Below are positions 35,925 through 45,784 of a stretch of 64,000 nt of DNA, piece after piece. This stretch comes from Ruegeria faecimaris (GTDB lineage Bacteria > Pseudomonadota > Alphaproteobacteria > Rhodobacterales > Rhodobacteraceae), in assembly GCF_900182615.1 (NCBI RefSeq), contig NZ_FXTE01000001.1:372001-436000 (forward strand). Direction: 5' to 3'. The notes under the pieces are model-generated. The model had not been told where the DNA came from, made no database searches, and saw only the letters and a list, made by a program, of their open reading frames with translations. Position numbers and translations under genes: made by a program. The stretch's first letter is position 1. Each line of letters opens with the position of its first letter.

Positions 35925-36452
35925 GTGGACTTATACTCTTCGATTTTTGAACTCATCGACATGCGCAGCTTTTCGAATCTCTGGTATTGGATCGGGCTTG
36001 CGGTGTTGTGGTCATCGGCCAGCCACTGGGCCATGGGCGTGCCGTATGACCTTGTTGTGCGCGCAAGACGGGTAGGCGGGCAATCGGAACAGGATTTGAT
36101 GGATATCGTCCGCATTAACGGAAACCGATTGCTCTATATATTGGATGTATCCGGCCTCGCGATATTAGCGTTTAGTTGTTTTCTGTTCACGGGTCTCGCC
36201 ACTTTGGGGTTCTATTACGGTGTCGAATTCGCGCAGGCCGTGTTTTTGTTGCTGTTTCCGATTTGTCTTGTCGTGCTGATCAATGTATCAGCCGCACGGA
36301 AACTGCGCCGGGAAACACCCAGTCTGGAGTATATTTCCAAGATTCTTACGCGCTGCCGGATCTATACCCAGATAGTTGGTATGATTTCGATCTTGATCAC
36401 TTCGCTTTGGGGTATGTACCAGAATTTTTCCATCGGCGTCCCGGGTTGGTAA
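35925..36452 (+). CDS. Conserved membrane protein of unknown function
   Basis: A 175-residue protein with four predicted transmembrane helices, starting at GTG 35925 (MDLYSSIFELIDMRSFSNLWYW) with an AAGGG ribosome site. The first ~25 residues and the RARRVGGQSEQDLMDIVRINGNRLLY cytoplasmic segment look conserved in roseobacters, but I know no tested function. It precedes mfd by 18 bases on the same strand, so it is probably co-transcribed with it. Confidence 0.72.
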   Translation: MDLYSSIFELIDMRSFSNLWYWIGLAVLWSSASHWAMGVPYDLVVRARRVGGQSEQDLMDIVRINGNRLLYILDVSGLAILAFSCFLFTGLATLGFYYGVEFAQAVFLLLFPICLVVLINVSAARKLRRETPSLEYISKILTRCRIYTQIVGMISILITSLWGMYQNFSIGVPGW

Positions 36453-36470
36453 AATCAGAAAGGCTTGGCG

Positions 36471-39400
36471 ATGACGGGTCCGAACCAAGTAATCGTTGGC
36501 GGCGCCCCCGAAGGGTTTGACGCACAGCTTGTCCTGAATGAGCTGGCGCGCTCGGGCGGGCCGGTGTGCCATGTTGCGCGTGATGACAAACGGCTAGAGG
36601 CGATGCGCGCGGCGCTTGCCTTTTTTGCGCCTGACATGCCGGTATTTGTGTTCCCAGGTTGGGATTGTCTGCCATATGATCGGGTATCGCCCAATGCGGA
36701 TATCTCGGCAGCGCGTGTGGCCACCCTTGCTGCACTTGTGCACCAGATGCCGCAGCAATACGTGCTGTTGACAACTCTGAACGCCGCAACCCAACGCGTG
36801 CCCGCCCGTGCAGTGCTGCGAGAGGCGGCGTTTACCGCCCGTGTCGATCACCGCATTGATGAAACCGCGTTGCGGAATTTCCTTGTGCGCATGGGCTTCA
36901 CGCAAAGCCCCACGGTGATGGAGCCCGGCGACTATGCCGTTCGAGGGGGCATCATCGACATTTTCCCGCCCGGCGAATCCGGGCCGGTGCGGCTGGACCT
37001 GTTCGGGGATGTTCTGGATGGAGCACGTCGGTTTGATCCGGTGTCGCAACGTACGACCGAAAAGCTGGCTGTTGTGGAGCTGGCACCAGTGTCCGAGGTC
37101 ATTCTAGATGACGCGGCCATCACCCGGTTTCGGCAAAATTATCGCATCGAGTTTGGGGCGGCGGGCACAGATGATCCCCTGTACGAGGCCGTTAGCGCAG
37201 GGCGCAAGCATCAGGGGATCGAACACTGGCTGCCGTTCTTTCACGAAAAGCTGGAAACGCTGTTTGATTATCTGCCCGGTGCCACCATCTCGCTGGATGA
37301 TCAGGTCACGCCCGCGCGTTTGGCGCGGTGGGACACGATTGCGGATCAATACGAAACGCGGCGGCTCGCGCTTGAGAACCGGTCGCGCATGGACACGGTG
37401 TATAAACCGACACCACCGGGCCTACTGTATCTCGATGACACTGCTTGGGAACAAGCTGTCGGCGATAGGCGCGTTCTGCAATTCAATGCATTGCCTCAGG
37501 CCCTTGGGCCCGGGGTGATTGACGCAGGTGGACGGATTGGACGGAATTTCGCGCCCGAGCGGCAGCAGGAAAGCATCAGCTTGTTCGGAGCACTGGCCAG
37601 CCATATCACCGACAAAATGGCCAAGGGGCCGGTTCTGATTGCCTCTTATTCCGAAGGGGCCCGCGAACGTCTGACTGGGCTGATCGAGGATGAAGGCCTT
37701 GCCGAGGCGATCCCCGTGCCCGACGGTACGCGTATCGGCAAACGCGGGCTGCATCTGGCCGTCTGGGCGCTGGAGCACGGGTTCGAAACACCCGACCTGA
37801 CCGTGATCGCCGAACAGGATGTGTTGGGCGACCGGCTGATCCGGCAGCCCAAAAAGCGCCGCAAGGCCGAGAATTTCCTGACCGAAACCCAATCCCTTAG
37901 CCCGGGTGATTTGGTGGTCCATGTGGATCATGGCATCGGGCGTTATCTGGGGATGGAGGTCGTGACGGCGGCCGGTGCCGCCCATGAATGTCTGCTGCTG
38001 GAATACGCAGAACAATCCAAACTGTACCTGCCAGTCGAAAATATCGAACTGCTGTCGCGATACGGTCATGATGAGGGTCTGCTGGACAGATTGGGCGGCG
38101 GCGCGTGGCAGGCCAAGAAGGCCAAGCTGAAAGAGCGCATTCGCGAGATGGCGGATAAGCTGATCCGCATCGCTGCCGAACGGGCCTTGCGCAAGGCCCC
38201 GATCATGGACCCGCCTCCGCACGCGTGGGAGGAGTTCAGTGCGCGCTTTCCCTATCAGGAAACTGACGATCAGCTGCGCGCAATCGGTGAGGTCATGGAA
38301 GACATGCATTCCGGCGCGCCGATGGATCGTCTGATTTGTGGCGACGTGGGCTTTGGCAAGACCGAGGTCGCTATGCGTGCCGCTTTCGTTGCCGCAATGT
38401 CGGGCGTGCAAGTGGCGGTGATCGCACCGACAACGCTGTTGGCGCGTCAGCACGCGGCCAGCTTCAAGGATCGCTTCCGGGGCTTCCCGCTTGAGGTGCG
38501 GCAGCTGTCCCGCTTCATCTCGGCCAAAGAGGCGCAACAGACCCGTGATGGGATGGCGCGCGGCACGGTGGATATTGTAATCGGCACCCATGCCTTGCTG
38601 GCAAAAGCGATACGGTTCAACAATCTGGGTCTGCTGATCATCGACGAGGAACAGCATTTCGGTGTTGGCCACAAGGAGCGTCTGAAACAGCTGCGCAGCG
38701 ATATCCACGTCCTGACCCTGACCGCGACGCCGATTCCACGAACGCTGCAACTGTCCCTGACCGGCGTGCGTGACCTGTCGATCATCGGCACACCTCCCAT
38801 CGACCGGCTGGCGATCCGCACCTATGTCAGTGAGTTCGATGCGGTCACGATCCGCGAGGCGCTGCTGCGCGAACATTATCGGGGCGGGCAGAGTTTCTAT
38901 GTCGTCCCACGTATCTCGGACCTGCCCGAAATTGAGGAATTCCTGAAAGAGCAGCTGCCCGAGCTGACCTATATGGTGGCGCATGGGCAGATGGCAGCGG
39001 GGGAACTCGACGACCGGATGAATGCGTTCTACGACGGCAAATACGATGTTTTGCTGGCGACGACGATTGTGGAAAGCGGGCTGGACATTCCGACCGCCAA
39101 CACGATGGTTGTGCATCGGGCGGATATGTTCGGCCTGGCGCAGCTCTATCAGATCCGCGGCAGGGTCGGGCGGTCGAAAACCCGCGCCTATGCCTATCTG
39201 ACCACAAAACCGCGCGCTCGTCTGACCGCGACTGCCGAAAAACGGCTGCGCGTTCTGGGCTCGCTCGACACGCTGGGGGCGGGGTTCACGTTGGCGTCTC
39301 AGGACCTTGATATTCGAGGGGCGGGTAACCTGTTGGGCGAGGAACAGTCGGGCCAAATGCGCGATGTGGGCTATGAACTCTACCAGTCGATGCTGGAAGA

Positions 39401-39926
39401 GGCGATTGCCAAGATCAAGGCCGGTGAGATGGAAGGCCTGTCTGATGCAGATGATCAATGGGCGCCGCAGATCAATCTTGGCGTCCCGGTCTTGATCCCA
39501 GAGGATTATGTGCCCGATCTGGATGTCCGCCTGGGCCTGTATCGCCGTTTGTCGTCGCTGTCGACCAAGGTGGAATTGGAAGGCTTCGCCGCTGAATTGA
39601 TCGACCGCTTTGGCACGCTGCCGAAAGAGGTCAACACCCTGATGCTGGTCGTGCGCATCAAGGCGATGTGCAAACGGGCGGGGATTGCAAAGCTAGATGG
39701 CGGGCCCAAAGGCGCGACTATCCAGTTTCACAACGACAAATTTGCCTCGCCTCAGGGGCTGGTCGAGTTCATCCAGAACCAGCGCGGGTTGGCCAAGGTC
39801 AAGGATAACAAGATCGTCGTGCGCCGCGATTGGAAGAAGGACAGCGACAAGATCAAGGGGGCCTTTGCCATCGCCCGTGATCTGGCGGAAAAGCTGGTGG
39901 CCGAAAAGAAACGAGCCAAAGCCTAG
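36471..39926 (+). CDS. mfd: Transcription-repair coupling factor Mfd
   Basis: A ~1150-residue ATP-dependent translocase that removes stalled RNA polymerase and recruits UvrA. Domains in order are the N-terminal UvrB-like module (GWDCLPYDRVSPN), the RNA-polymerase-interacting domain (PGDLVVHVDHGIGRYLGMEV), the RecG-like motor with Walker A GDVGFGKTE, DEEQHFGV box and TATPIPRTLQ motif III, and the C-terminal UvrA-masking domain. I prefer ATG 36471 over a TTG six bases earlier. Its stop overlaps the convergent SH3-like gene by three or four bases around CTAG. Confidence 0.96.
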   Translation: MTGPNQVIVGGAPEGFDAQLVLNELARSGGPVCHVARDDKRLEAMRAALAFFAPDMPVFVFPGWDCLPYDRVSPNADISAARVATLAALVHQMPQQYVLLTTLNAATQRVPARAVLREAAFTARVDHRIDETALRNFLVRMGFTQSPTVMEPGDYAVRGGIIDIFPPGESGPVRLDLFGDVLDGARRFDPVSQRTTEKLAVVELAPVSEVILDDAAITRFRQNYRIEFGAAGTDDPLYEAVSAGRKHQGIEHWLPFFHEKLETLFDYLPGATISLDDQVTPARLARWDTIADQYETRRLALENRSRMDTVYKPTPPGLLYLDDTAWEQAVGDRRVLQFNALPQALGPGVIDAGGRIGRNFAPERQQESISLFGALASHITDKMAKGPVLIASYSEGARERLTGLIEDEGLAEAIPVPDGTRIGKRGLHLAVWALEHGFETPDLTVIAEQDVLGDRLIRQPKKRRKAENFLTETQSLSPGDLVVHVDHGIGRYLGMEVVTAAGAAHECLLLEYAEQSKLYLPVENIELLSRYGHDEGLLDRLGGGAWQAKKAKLKERIREMADKLIRIAAERALRKAPIMDPPPHAWEEFSARFPYQETDDQLRAIGEVMEDMHSGAPMDRLICGDVGFGKTEVAMRAAFVAAMSGVQVAVIAPTTLLARQHAASFKDRFRGFPLEVRQLSRFISAKEAQQTRDGMARGTVDIVIGTHALLAKAIRFNNLGLLIIDEEQHFGVGHKERLKQLRSDIHVLTLTATPIPRTLQLSLTGVRDLSIIGTPPIDRLAIRTYVSEFDAVTIREALLREHYRGGQSFYVVPRISDLPEIEEFLKEQLPELTYMVAHGQMAAGELDDRMNAFYDGKYDVLLATTIVESGLDIPTANTMVVHRADMFGLAQLYQIRGRVGRSKTRAYAYLTTKPRARLTATAEKRLRVLGSLDTLGAGFTLASQDLDIRGAGNLLGEEQSGQMRDVGYELYQSMLEEAIAKIKAGEMEGLSDADDQWAPQINLGVPVLIPEDYVPDLDVRLGLYRRLSSLSTKVELEGFAAELIDRFGTLPKEVNTLMLVVRIKAMCKRAGIAKLDGGPKGATIQFHNDKFASPQGLVEFIQNQRGLAKVKDNKIVVRRDWKKDSDKIKGAFAIARDLAEKLVAEKKRAKA

Positions 39927-40591
39927 TCACCGCTGACAAAGGTGCACAACTGCCATTCGCCAGTTTCGGATTTTGCCAATGCTGCCCGGTAACCAGTCAT
40001 AGGCCACAGGAAATCGCTGTGCATATAGCCCTGGCCGCCGTCTGTCAGCAGAACCCTCTGGTACTGCGCGATGGGGGAGAAGTCGCGGATGATGACGACC
40101 TCATAGCTGATGAGGTCCAGTATCGCCGCGCCTCGGTTTGGTGCGTTGCGCAGAGTTACATCCTGAGCGGTCACAAAATAGGCCAACGCCGGATCCAGCG
40201 AAGCGGGTAGGGTGAGCTGCCATTGGTGGGGCATCCAGAACTCGCCATCTTCGTTGAAATAGCCAGGCTGTGTCAGGGTATTTTCCAGATCGGACCAAAA
40301 GGTTTCAACGACCTTTTCCCTGTTATCATCATCTTGCTCTGACGTTGCCGGTCCGGGAGTAAGATACTCGCGCAGCTCGTCCGGGCCGCCATTGCCGCCG
40401 TGGCTAAGGTAAATATCCGGGCAGGCAACAGACAGCACGCCTTCGATGTCGCGCTCGGCTACCATGTTCAGCAGGTTTGCCCGGAACGAGACGAGGGTGA
40501 CATCCCGCTCGGCCTCGTTGACCGGCGGAAAGGACTGTCGATCCGCCAGCGCCGGGCTGCAGAGCAAAGCGAGCAGAAAGGCGTATCTCAT
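39923..40591 (-). CDS. Secreted protein with a C-terminal SH3-like domain
   Basis: A 222-residue exported protein: signal peptide MRYAFLLALLCSPALA, an N-terminal domain of ~115 residues with no clear family, then an SH3b-like region (YFVTAQDVTLRNAPNRGAAILDLI, SYEVVIIRDFSP and QGYMHSDFLWPMTGYRA). SH3b-type domains often bind cell-wall material. Its start overlaps the stop of the TPR gene by four bases, so it is the last gene of the minus-strand run, and its own stop overlaps that of mfd. Confidence 0.72.
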   Translation of the reverse strand: MRYAFLLALLCSPALADRQSFPPVNEAERDVTLVSFRANLLNMVAERDIEGVLSVACPDIYLSHGGNGGPDELREYLTPGPATSEQDDDNREKVVETFWSDLENTLTQPGYFNEDGEFWMPHQWQLTLPASLDPALAYFVTAQDVTLRNAPNRGAAILDLISYEVVIIRDFSPIAQYQRVLLTDGGQGYMHSDFLWPMTGYRAALAKSETGEWQLCTFVSGD

Positions 40592-42252
40592 TCGGCGGCC
40601 CTCATGGCGGCTTGAGCACAGAAACAGGACGCGCCAACAGCCCGGTCCGCACGAGCCAGAGCCAAATCCAGCCGTTGCCTGATCTGCACGATCTCAACCG
40701 TCTCACCGCGCGCCTTCAGGCAGTCATGCAGGCCCTTGAGGCTCCAGACATTGTCAGGATGGACAGAGGCACGGCTGAGCGTACCGCCCAACCCCAAATC
40801 CTCGCGGTATATGGCCTCGGCTTCGGCGGTATGCCCTTGTTCGAACAGCAATGCACCCAACGCGTGTCGAGTGGGCTGCATCCATCCCCATGGCTCGTCA
40901 TAGGGCAAGGTGTCGTCCAGTTCGACCGAGCGGCGCAGATGGGCGTAGGCCGCATCGTAGTTTTCCATGCGATACTCGATTTCGCCACGCAGCATTTCGC
41001 GGGCAATGTCCAGCAGGTCGATCACGCGGTTATTGTGCAGCAATCGCGTTTCTGGCACGCGGGCCTTGGCAGCGAGGAACAACTGCTCTTCGGCTTCGGC
41101 TTCGCTGACCTGCCCAGTGGCAGCAAAAGCAATGGCCCGGGCATAATGCGTGGTTGCCGTGAGAGTGCAGTACAGATCGGGGTCCGAGGGCAGCTCAAGC
41201 GCCATTGCCTCTTCCCAACGGCCAAACCGGATGAGGATATGCGGCCCCATTGACATGTAACTTTCGAAGAAATCCGCCATGGGGGGGCTTTCTATGCGCA
41301 GCATGTCTTCGGGGGTGGTGTCCCACAATCCCTGATTGGCCCGCAGAGCAGGTTCCATCTGTCCCAGAAATAGGGCGCCATATATGACAAAGTGATAATT
41401 GTGCTGGCGGTAGCCGGTGTAGATGTTGAACGCGCCTTCGCGTTCGTAATATTTCAGGTCGGCCTCAACGGCTTTTTGGTTCCAGTGGACGACGTTCTGG
41501 TAATGGCCGCACAGCACGTCGATATGGGTTGGCATATGCACCAGATGCCCCGCATCGGGCACCAGCGTCCGCAGGATGTCCCCGGCCTTCAGCGCCTTTT
41601 CCGGGGTGGGCGACATTTCCATCAGGTGAACATACAAGTGCAGCAGACCGGGGTGGGTCATCGCTGCCGGGTCATTCGCCATCGCCGCTTCCAGCGCTTG
41701 TTGCGCTTCGACAGTGGCGGCCCCCTTTGCGGGTTGGCCTGACTGCAGGTCCCACATCTGCCAGGGGGTCAGGTTCATCAGCGACTCTACATAGATCGAG
41801 CGCAGGTCCAGATGAGCGGGCTGCGATGCAAACGCTGCGCGCATGGCATCGGCAAAATCGTGATCCCAGTTGTGCATGTCGTCAATGGCTTCGCGCTGGG
41901 GGTAGCGGGCGGGAAGCGCGCGGATCAACGCTTGTTCAACCGGCGTACATTCGCCCGCAAGAGACATGGCCAGCTGCGTCGCATCATAGGCCAGCGTCAG
42001 CGCCTTTTGCCGGCCCGCGTCATCGTGCAGGTCCCAGGGCATGTTGTAATTCGGCCCCGCCGCATAGGCGACGCCCCAATGGGCCATGGCGCAGTTCGGG
42101 TCATGCTCTAGCGCGCGCTGAAAACAGACGACGGCCTCTTCGTGGTTATAGCCATAGGTCCAGACCAGCCCCCGGTCGAACCACAGTTGCGCATCGGGCG
42201 AAGAGGTGCTTACCGGACAGGAATGCGTGCCCAGATCGTAGTAATCGCTCAT
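40588..42252 (-). CDS. Tetratricopeptide repeat protein
   Basis: A 554-residue protein with helical repeats throughout. It opens with PDAQLWFDRGLVWTYGYNHEEAVVCFQRALEHDPNCAMAHWGVAYA, a TPR-like motif, and has further helices of the same type; no signal peptide is seen, so it is probably cytoplasmic. The family is common in proteobacteria, but its role is unknown. The ribosome site (AGGGGAG, 42260-42266) is the 3' arm of a perfect hairpin just upstream of the ATG, so translation may be controlled by RNA structure. Its stop overlaps the next gene's start by four bases. Confidence 0.82.
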   Translation of the reverse strand: MSDYYDLGTHSCPVSTSSPDAQLWFDRGLVWTYGYNHEEAVVCFQRALEHDPNCAMAHWGVAYAAGPNYNMPWDLHDDAGRQKALTLAYDATQLAMSLAGECTPVEQALIRALPARYPQREAIDDMHNWDHDFADAMRAAFASQPAHLDLRSIYVESLMNLTPWQMWDLQSGQPAKGAATVEAQQALEAAMANDPAAMTHPGLLHLYVHLMEMSPTPEKALKAGDILRTLVPDAGHLVHMPTHIDVLCGHYQNVVHWNQKAVEADLKYYEREGAFNIYTGYRQHNYHFVIYGALFLGQMEPALRANQGLWDTTPEDMLRIESPPMADFFESYMSMGPHILIRFGRWEEAMALELPSDPDLYCTLTATTHYARAIAFAATGQVSEAEAEEQLFLAAKARVPETRLLHNNRVIDLLDIAREMLRGEIEYRMENYDAAYAHLRRSVELDDTLPYDEPWGWMQPTRHALGALLFEQGHTAEAEAIYREDLGLGGTLSRASVHPDNVWSLKGLHDCLKARGETVEIVQIRQRLDLALARADRAVGASCFCAQAAMRAAE

Positions 42253-42259
42253 TGAATAT

Positions 42260-42280
42260 CTCCCCTCGAAACAAGGGGAG
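42260..42280 (-). promoter_or_regulatory. Hairpin sequestering the TPR-gene ribosome binding site
   Basis: On the minus strand CTCCCCT (42280-42274), a 7-base loop, then AGGGGAG (42266-42260) form a perfect 7-bp stem. The AGGGGAG arm is the Shine-Dalgarno, 7 bases from the ATG. There is no T tract, so it is not a strong terminator for the MFS gene ending at 42310. Confidence 0.55.
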
Positions 42281-42309
42281 GATAACGTGTTTCACGCGCT
42301 CTGCACAGA

Positions 42310-43518
42310 TCAGGCGGGCAATCTGTCTTCTATCCGGCCCATATACAGCATCAGGCCGAACCCCATCGTGCACATGGTCAGGACACCTATTGCCAAGGGC
42401 AGGATCGATCCGTCAAACAACTGTCCCAAGGGGGCTGCCACTGCAGCGGCCAGAACGGTTGATACCGCGCCTATGACTGACGCTGCCATGCCCGCAATAT
42501 GGCCCATCGGCTCCATCGCGATGGCATTCAGGTTGCCCATCGTCATACCGGCCATGAAGAACACGGCAGTCTGCCAACTGACAAAAAGCGCAAATGAGGC
42601 GCCATCAGAAAGGTCCAGACCATTCATTACCATGACAAAACACGTAAAGATGATCTGTGCGCCCAAAGTCCAGGTTACAATCCGGCGCATCCCCAATCGG
42701 ATGACCAAAGTCGCGTTCAACAAACTGGCCGAGCCAGCCATCAGAGCAACGAAACCAAACCAGAATGGGAAACTGTCTGCTCTGTCGTAGATGATGTCAT
42801 AAACAGGTTGTACCATCGTCAGCATGGTGAACAGCATCCCAAGGCAAAGCGTTTGCACCATGATCGAAACCCGCACAGTCGGGTGTGCAAACATCTGCCG
42901 CGCGGCATCAATCATAAGCGGCAGGCGCAGGGGACGGCGATTTTCGGGTGCCAGAGGTTCGCTCAGACGCAGGCCCATCCACGTGATGGTGATCAAAGAG
43001 AACAACATGAACGAAGCGAAGATGCCACGCCACCCGGCCAGAGCGATCACCCCGGCACCCATCATGGGCGCGATGGCGGGAACCAGCGTAAAGATCATCA
43101 TGGCAATCGAGACGATGCGGGCCATCTCACGGCCGGAATAGAGGTCACGGATAATGGCCATGGCCACCACGCGTGGGGCCGCGCTGCCGATGCCTTGAAA
43201 GATGCGCGCAATCAACAGCATCTCAAGCGAGGAGGTGGCCCAGGCAACTGCGGCAGACAGGATATACAGCGCAGAGCCGACGTAAATTACCGGCTTGCGC
43301 CCGAATGCATCCGACAGAGGGCCGGTGAAAAAGGTGCCGATCCCCATGCCCAGCACAAATGAGGTCAGGATCAACTGCGCCTTGTTTGCATCACCTGGGC
43401 TGAGTTGCGCGCTGATCTGCGGCAGGGCGGGCAGCATCGAGTCGATAGAAAACGCGATTGTCGCAAACATCATTGCGATCAAAGCGACAAATTCTCCGCG
43501 CGGCATGCGATTACTCAT
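42310..43518 (-). CDS. MFS drug-resistance transporter (Bcr/CflA type)
   Basis: A 402-residue inner-membrane exporter with twelve helices. It has the Bcr/CflA family start (IAFSIDSMLPALPQISAQL) and the FFTGPLSDAFGRKPVI loop between helices 2 and 3. Such proteins export toxic compounds by proton antiport. I chose ATG 43518 with an AGGAGAG ribosome site; the frame is open to 43548. It lies 75 bases after the DsbA-like gene and 57 bases before the TPR gene on the same strand. Confidence 0.9.
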   Translation of the reverse strand: MSNRMPRGEFVALIAMMFATIAFSIDSMLPALPQISAQLSPGDANKAQLILTSFVLGMGIGTFFTGPLSDAFGRKPVIYVGSALYILSAAVAWATSSLEMLLIARIFQGIGSAAPRVVAMAIIRDLYSGREMARIVSIAMMIFTLVPAIAPMMGAGVIALAGWRGIFASFMLFSLITITWMGLRLSEPLAPENRRPLRLPLMIDAARQMFAHPTVRVSIMVQTLCLGMLFTMLTMVQPVYDIIYDRADSFPFWFGFVALMAGSASLLNATLVIRLGMRRIVTWTLGAQIIFTCFVMVMNGLDLSDGASFALFVSWQTAVFFMAGMTMGNLNAIAMEPMGHIAGMAASVIGAVSTVLAAAVAAPLGQLFDGSILPLAIGVLTMCTMGFGLMLYMGRIEDRLPA

Positions 43519-43593
43519 GGGGCTCTCCTGACCCGTTCGCGCTATCACAGCGGATTGGGCACGGCCAGTGATCAGAATGCACAGGAGGCTGTG

Positions 43594-44253
43594 CTATTTT
43601 GCAGGGGAAGCCTCGATTTGAGACATGATTTCACCGATCACGCGTTCCCACATTTCCGGTGGTTGCGCGCCGGGGACAGCATGTTGGTTGGCAACGATAA
43701 AAGTCGGTACCGACGTCACACCCATCTGCCGGGAATGCGCGTCACGGTTGCTGATGTCGGTGCGGTCGGCGTCGGATTTCAGCAGCTTCATGACGACGGC
43801 GGCGTCCATCCCCTGACTGTCGGCAATATCCGCCAGAACCTCGTGGTCGCCGATATCGCGACCCTGTACAAAATAGGCCTGAAACAGGGCATCAACTATA
43901 GCGTTCTGCTTGTTTTCGATCCCGGCCCAGTGGATCAGTCGATGAGCATCCAGCGTGTTCGGGGTGCGCTTCATCCCCTCAAAGTCGATGCCCAAACCTG
44001 CATTTTCGGCATGCTCGACCACCGGGGCATACGCACGGATGGCACCGTCTTTGCCGCCGAATTTGCGCTCCAAGTATTCGCGCCGATCCATGCCTTCGAC
44101 CGGCATATCGGGGTTCAGCTGAAAGGGGTGCCATTCAATGATGAATGGATGATCCGGAGTTGCAGCCAACGCCTTGTCCAGATGAGTCTTGCCAATATAG
44201 CACCAGGGGCAGATCGGGTCAGACATGATGTCGAGCTTGACGGTCTGGGTCAT
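43594..44253 (-). CDS. DsbA-family (FrnE-like) oxidoreductase
   Basis: A 219-residue DsbA-like protein. The active site is CPWC at residues 15-18 (SDPICPWCYIGK), and the ending GVTSVPTFIVANQHAVPGAQPPEMW carries the cis-Pro (SVP). This is the FrnE/2-hydroxychromene-isomerase branch of the family, which is cytoplasmic; no signal peptide is seen. It overlaps the ligase stop by four bases (ATGA), so the pair is coupled. Substrate unknown. Confidence 0.87.
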   Translation of the reverse strand: MTQTVKLDIMSDPICPWCYIGKTHLDKALAATPDHPFIIEWHPFQLNPDMPVEGMDRREYLERKFGGKDGAIRAYAPVVEHAENAGLGIDFEGMKRTPNTLDAHRLIHWAGIENKQNAIVDALFQAYFVQGRDIGDHEVLADIADSQGMDAAVVMKLLKSDADRTDISNRDAHSRQMGVTSVPTFIVANQHAVPGAQPPEMWERVIGEIMSQIEASPAK

Positions 44254-45767
44254 GTATTGGTCGCCTTGAAATAGGCCGGCAGCGCCCGGCGCAAAAGTTT
44301 GCCATTGCCGCCTGTTGGCAGCTGAGGCAGATGGATAAAGGCGCGCGGTTGCTTATAGCGCGCCAGATTTGTCTCGACATAGGCGCGCAGGGCGTCCTCG
44401 TCCAGCTTTTCCGGCCCGGTATAGAATGCCACTATGACAAAACTGTCCTGCTTGACCTCAACGGTGGCCGCGCCGACCTGCGAGATGCCGGGATATCGGG
44501 ACAATGTGGCCTCGACCTCGATCGGTGAGACCCGGTAGCCGCCTGCATTCATCATATCATCGTCTCGGCCAAGATAGGTGATCTGACCATCAACTGCCAT
44601 TGCACCCTGATCGCCGGTCAGAAACCACTCGCCCTGCATCCTGGCCAGCGCTTCGTCCGGCGCGTTGAGATAGGTCAGCATTAGGCCGGGGTCTGATCGG
44701 TGGATGGCGATGGTCCCTTCTTTCCCTTGTGGAACCGGCCCGTCTGGACCCAGAATTGCCACACGCCGCCCCGGTTGTGGTTGCCCCAGTGCATCGCCAC
44801 GTGCCGGATAGGCTGGGCTTGAAGAGATGAAGGTCGAGCATTCGGACATTCCAAAAGCTTCATACAACTCGCGCCCGGTGATCCGTGTCCATTTCTGGTG
44901 CAGATGCCGTGAGAGTTTTTCGCCAGCGCAAAGACCGTGCCTCAGATCGGGAAGGTGCAGATCGTTTGCTTCGTTCAAAATTTTCCGAAACACGCCCGGA
45001 GCTGCAGCAAATATCGTGGCACGGTGATTGCGCAGCATATCGGGTAGGTTCGACAGATCGGTGCCGGGTTCCGGTATCAGCGCTGTCGCGCCAATAGTCC
45101 AGGGATCCATCAGTCCTGTCCCCAACGTATAGGTCCAGTTGAACGCACCTGCATGGCACAATCGATCCGTTTCCTGCAGGCCGTACCACCCATCCACCAT
45201 CATCTGCCGCGCCCAAATTGCACGATGGGCATGTGCAACGGCCCGTGGCTTGCCCGAGGTGCCAGACGTATAGACCACATAAGCCATGTCTTCGGGGTCG
45301 CCCATCCGAAACTCGGCCAGAGGTAGATCGCGCATCTCGCGCAGTTGGCTCAAAGATATCTGGTTCGGGTGATCCGCGCTGGCGATATCGGGATCGCGCA
45401 ATATGGCGGAGGGGTTCAGATCTTGGATGATCTTTGCCGTTTCTGGCTGTGTCAGCTGTGACGATGTCGGCACGGGTACAATGCCGACCGCGATTGCACC
45501 CAGATAGGTTATTGGGAAATCAACCGTGTTCCCCAAACGCATCAAGACCAGATCGCCCGGTTTCAAACCGGCCCGCAGCAGACCTGTACCGGTTGCAAGG
45601 ATCGCGCGTTTCAACGCAGCAAAGCTCCAGTTCTGTGCCGACGTTGCGCCAAGTACGGACAAGGCAATCTTGTCGCCATTGCGATCTGCTTGACGCAACA
45701 CATGCGCGGCCAGATTGAAGGGGGTGGGGCAGGCCTTGGGCGGGCCTTGATCGAACAGGGAAAGCAT
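44250..45767 (-). CDS. AMP-forming acyl-CoA synthetase/ligase-like enzyme
   Basis: A 505-residue ANL-superfamily enzyme that should adenylate a carboxylic acid and pass it to CoA. The P-loop A3 motif is YTSGTSGKPRAV, the A5 region reads YEAFGMSECS and A7 is FLTGDQGAM. The A8 hinge is YLGRDDDMMNAGGYRVSP, and the catalytic A10 Lys is in TGGNGKLLRR. The AFGMSE and NAGGYRVSP pattern resembles benzoate/2-aminobenzoate-CoA ligases and related aryl or short-chain acid ligases, but the substrate cannot be set. Divergent from the XRE-cupin regulator at 45833, which probably controls it. Confidence 0.88.
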   Translation of the reverse strand: MLSLFDQGPPKACPTPFNLAAHVLRQADRNGDKIALSVLGATSAQNWSFAALKRAILATGTGLLRAGLKPGDLVLMRLGNTVDFPITYLGAIAVGIVPVPTSSQLTQPETAKIIQDLNPSAILRDPDIASADHPNQISLSQLREMRDLPLAEFRMGDPEDMAYVVYTSGTSGKPRAVAHAHRAIWARQMMVDGWYGLQETDRLCHAGAFNWTYTLGTGLMDPWTIGATALIPEPGTDLSNLPDMLRNHRATIFAAAPGVFRKILNEANDLHLPDLRHGLCAGEKLSRHLHQKWTRITGRELYEAFGMSECSTFISSSPAYPARGDALGQPQPGRRVAILGPDGPVPQGKEGTIAIHRSDPGLMLTYLNAPDEALARMQGEWFLTGDQGAMAVDGQITYLGRDDDMMNAGGYRVSPIEVEATLSRYPGISQVGAATVEVKQDSFVIVAFYTGPEKLDEDALRAYVETNLARYKQPRAFIHLPQLPTGGNGKLLRRALPAYFKATNT

Positions 45768-45784
45768 GGCGTCTGGCTAACGCG

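Noticed and set aside
37422-39458. 678-residue minus-strand frame inside mfd
   Set aside because: Antisense shadow of mfd with no recognisable domain; long only because of high G+C.
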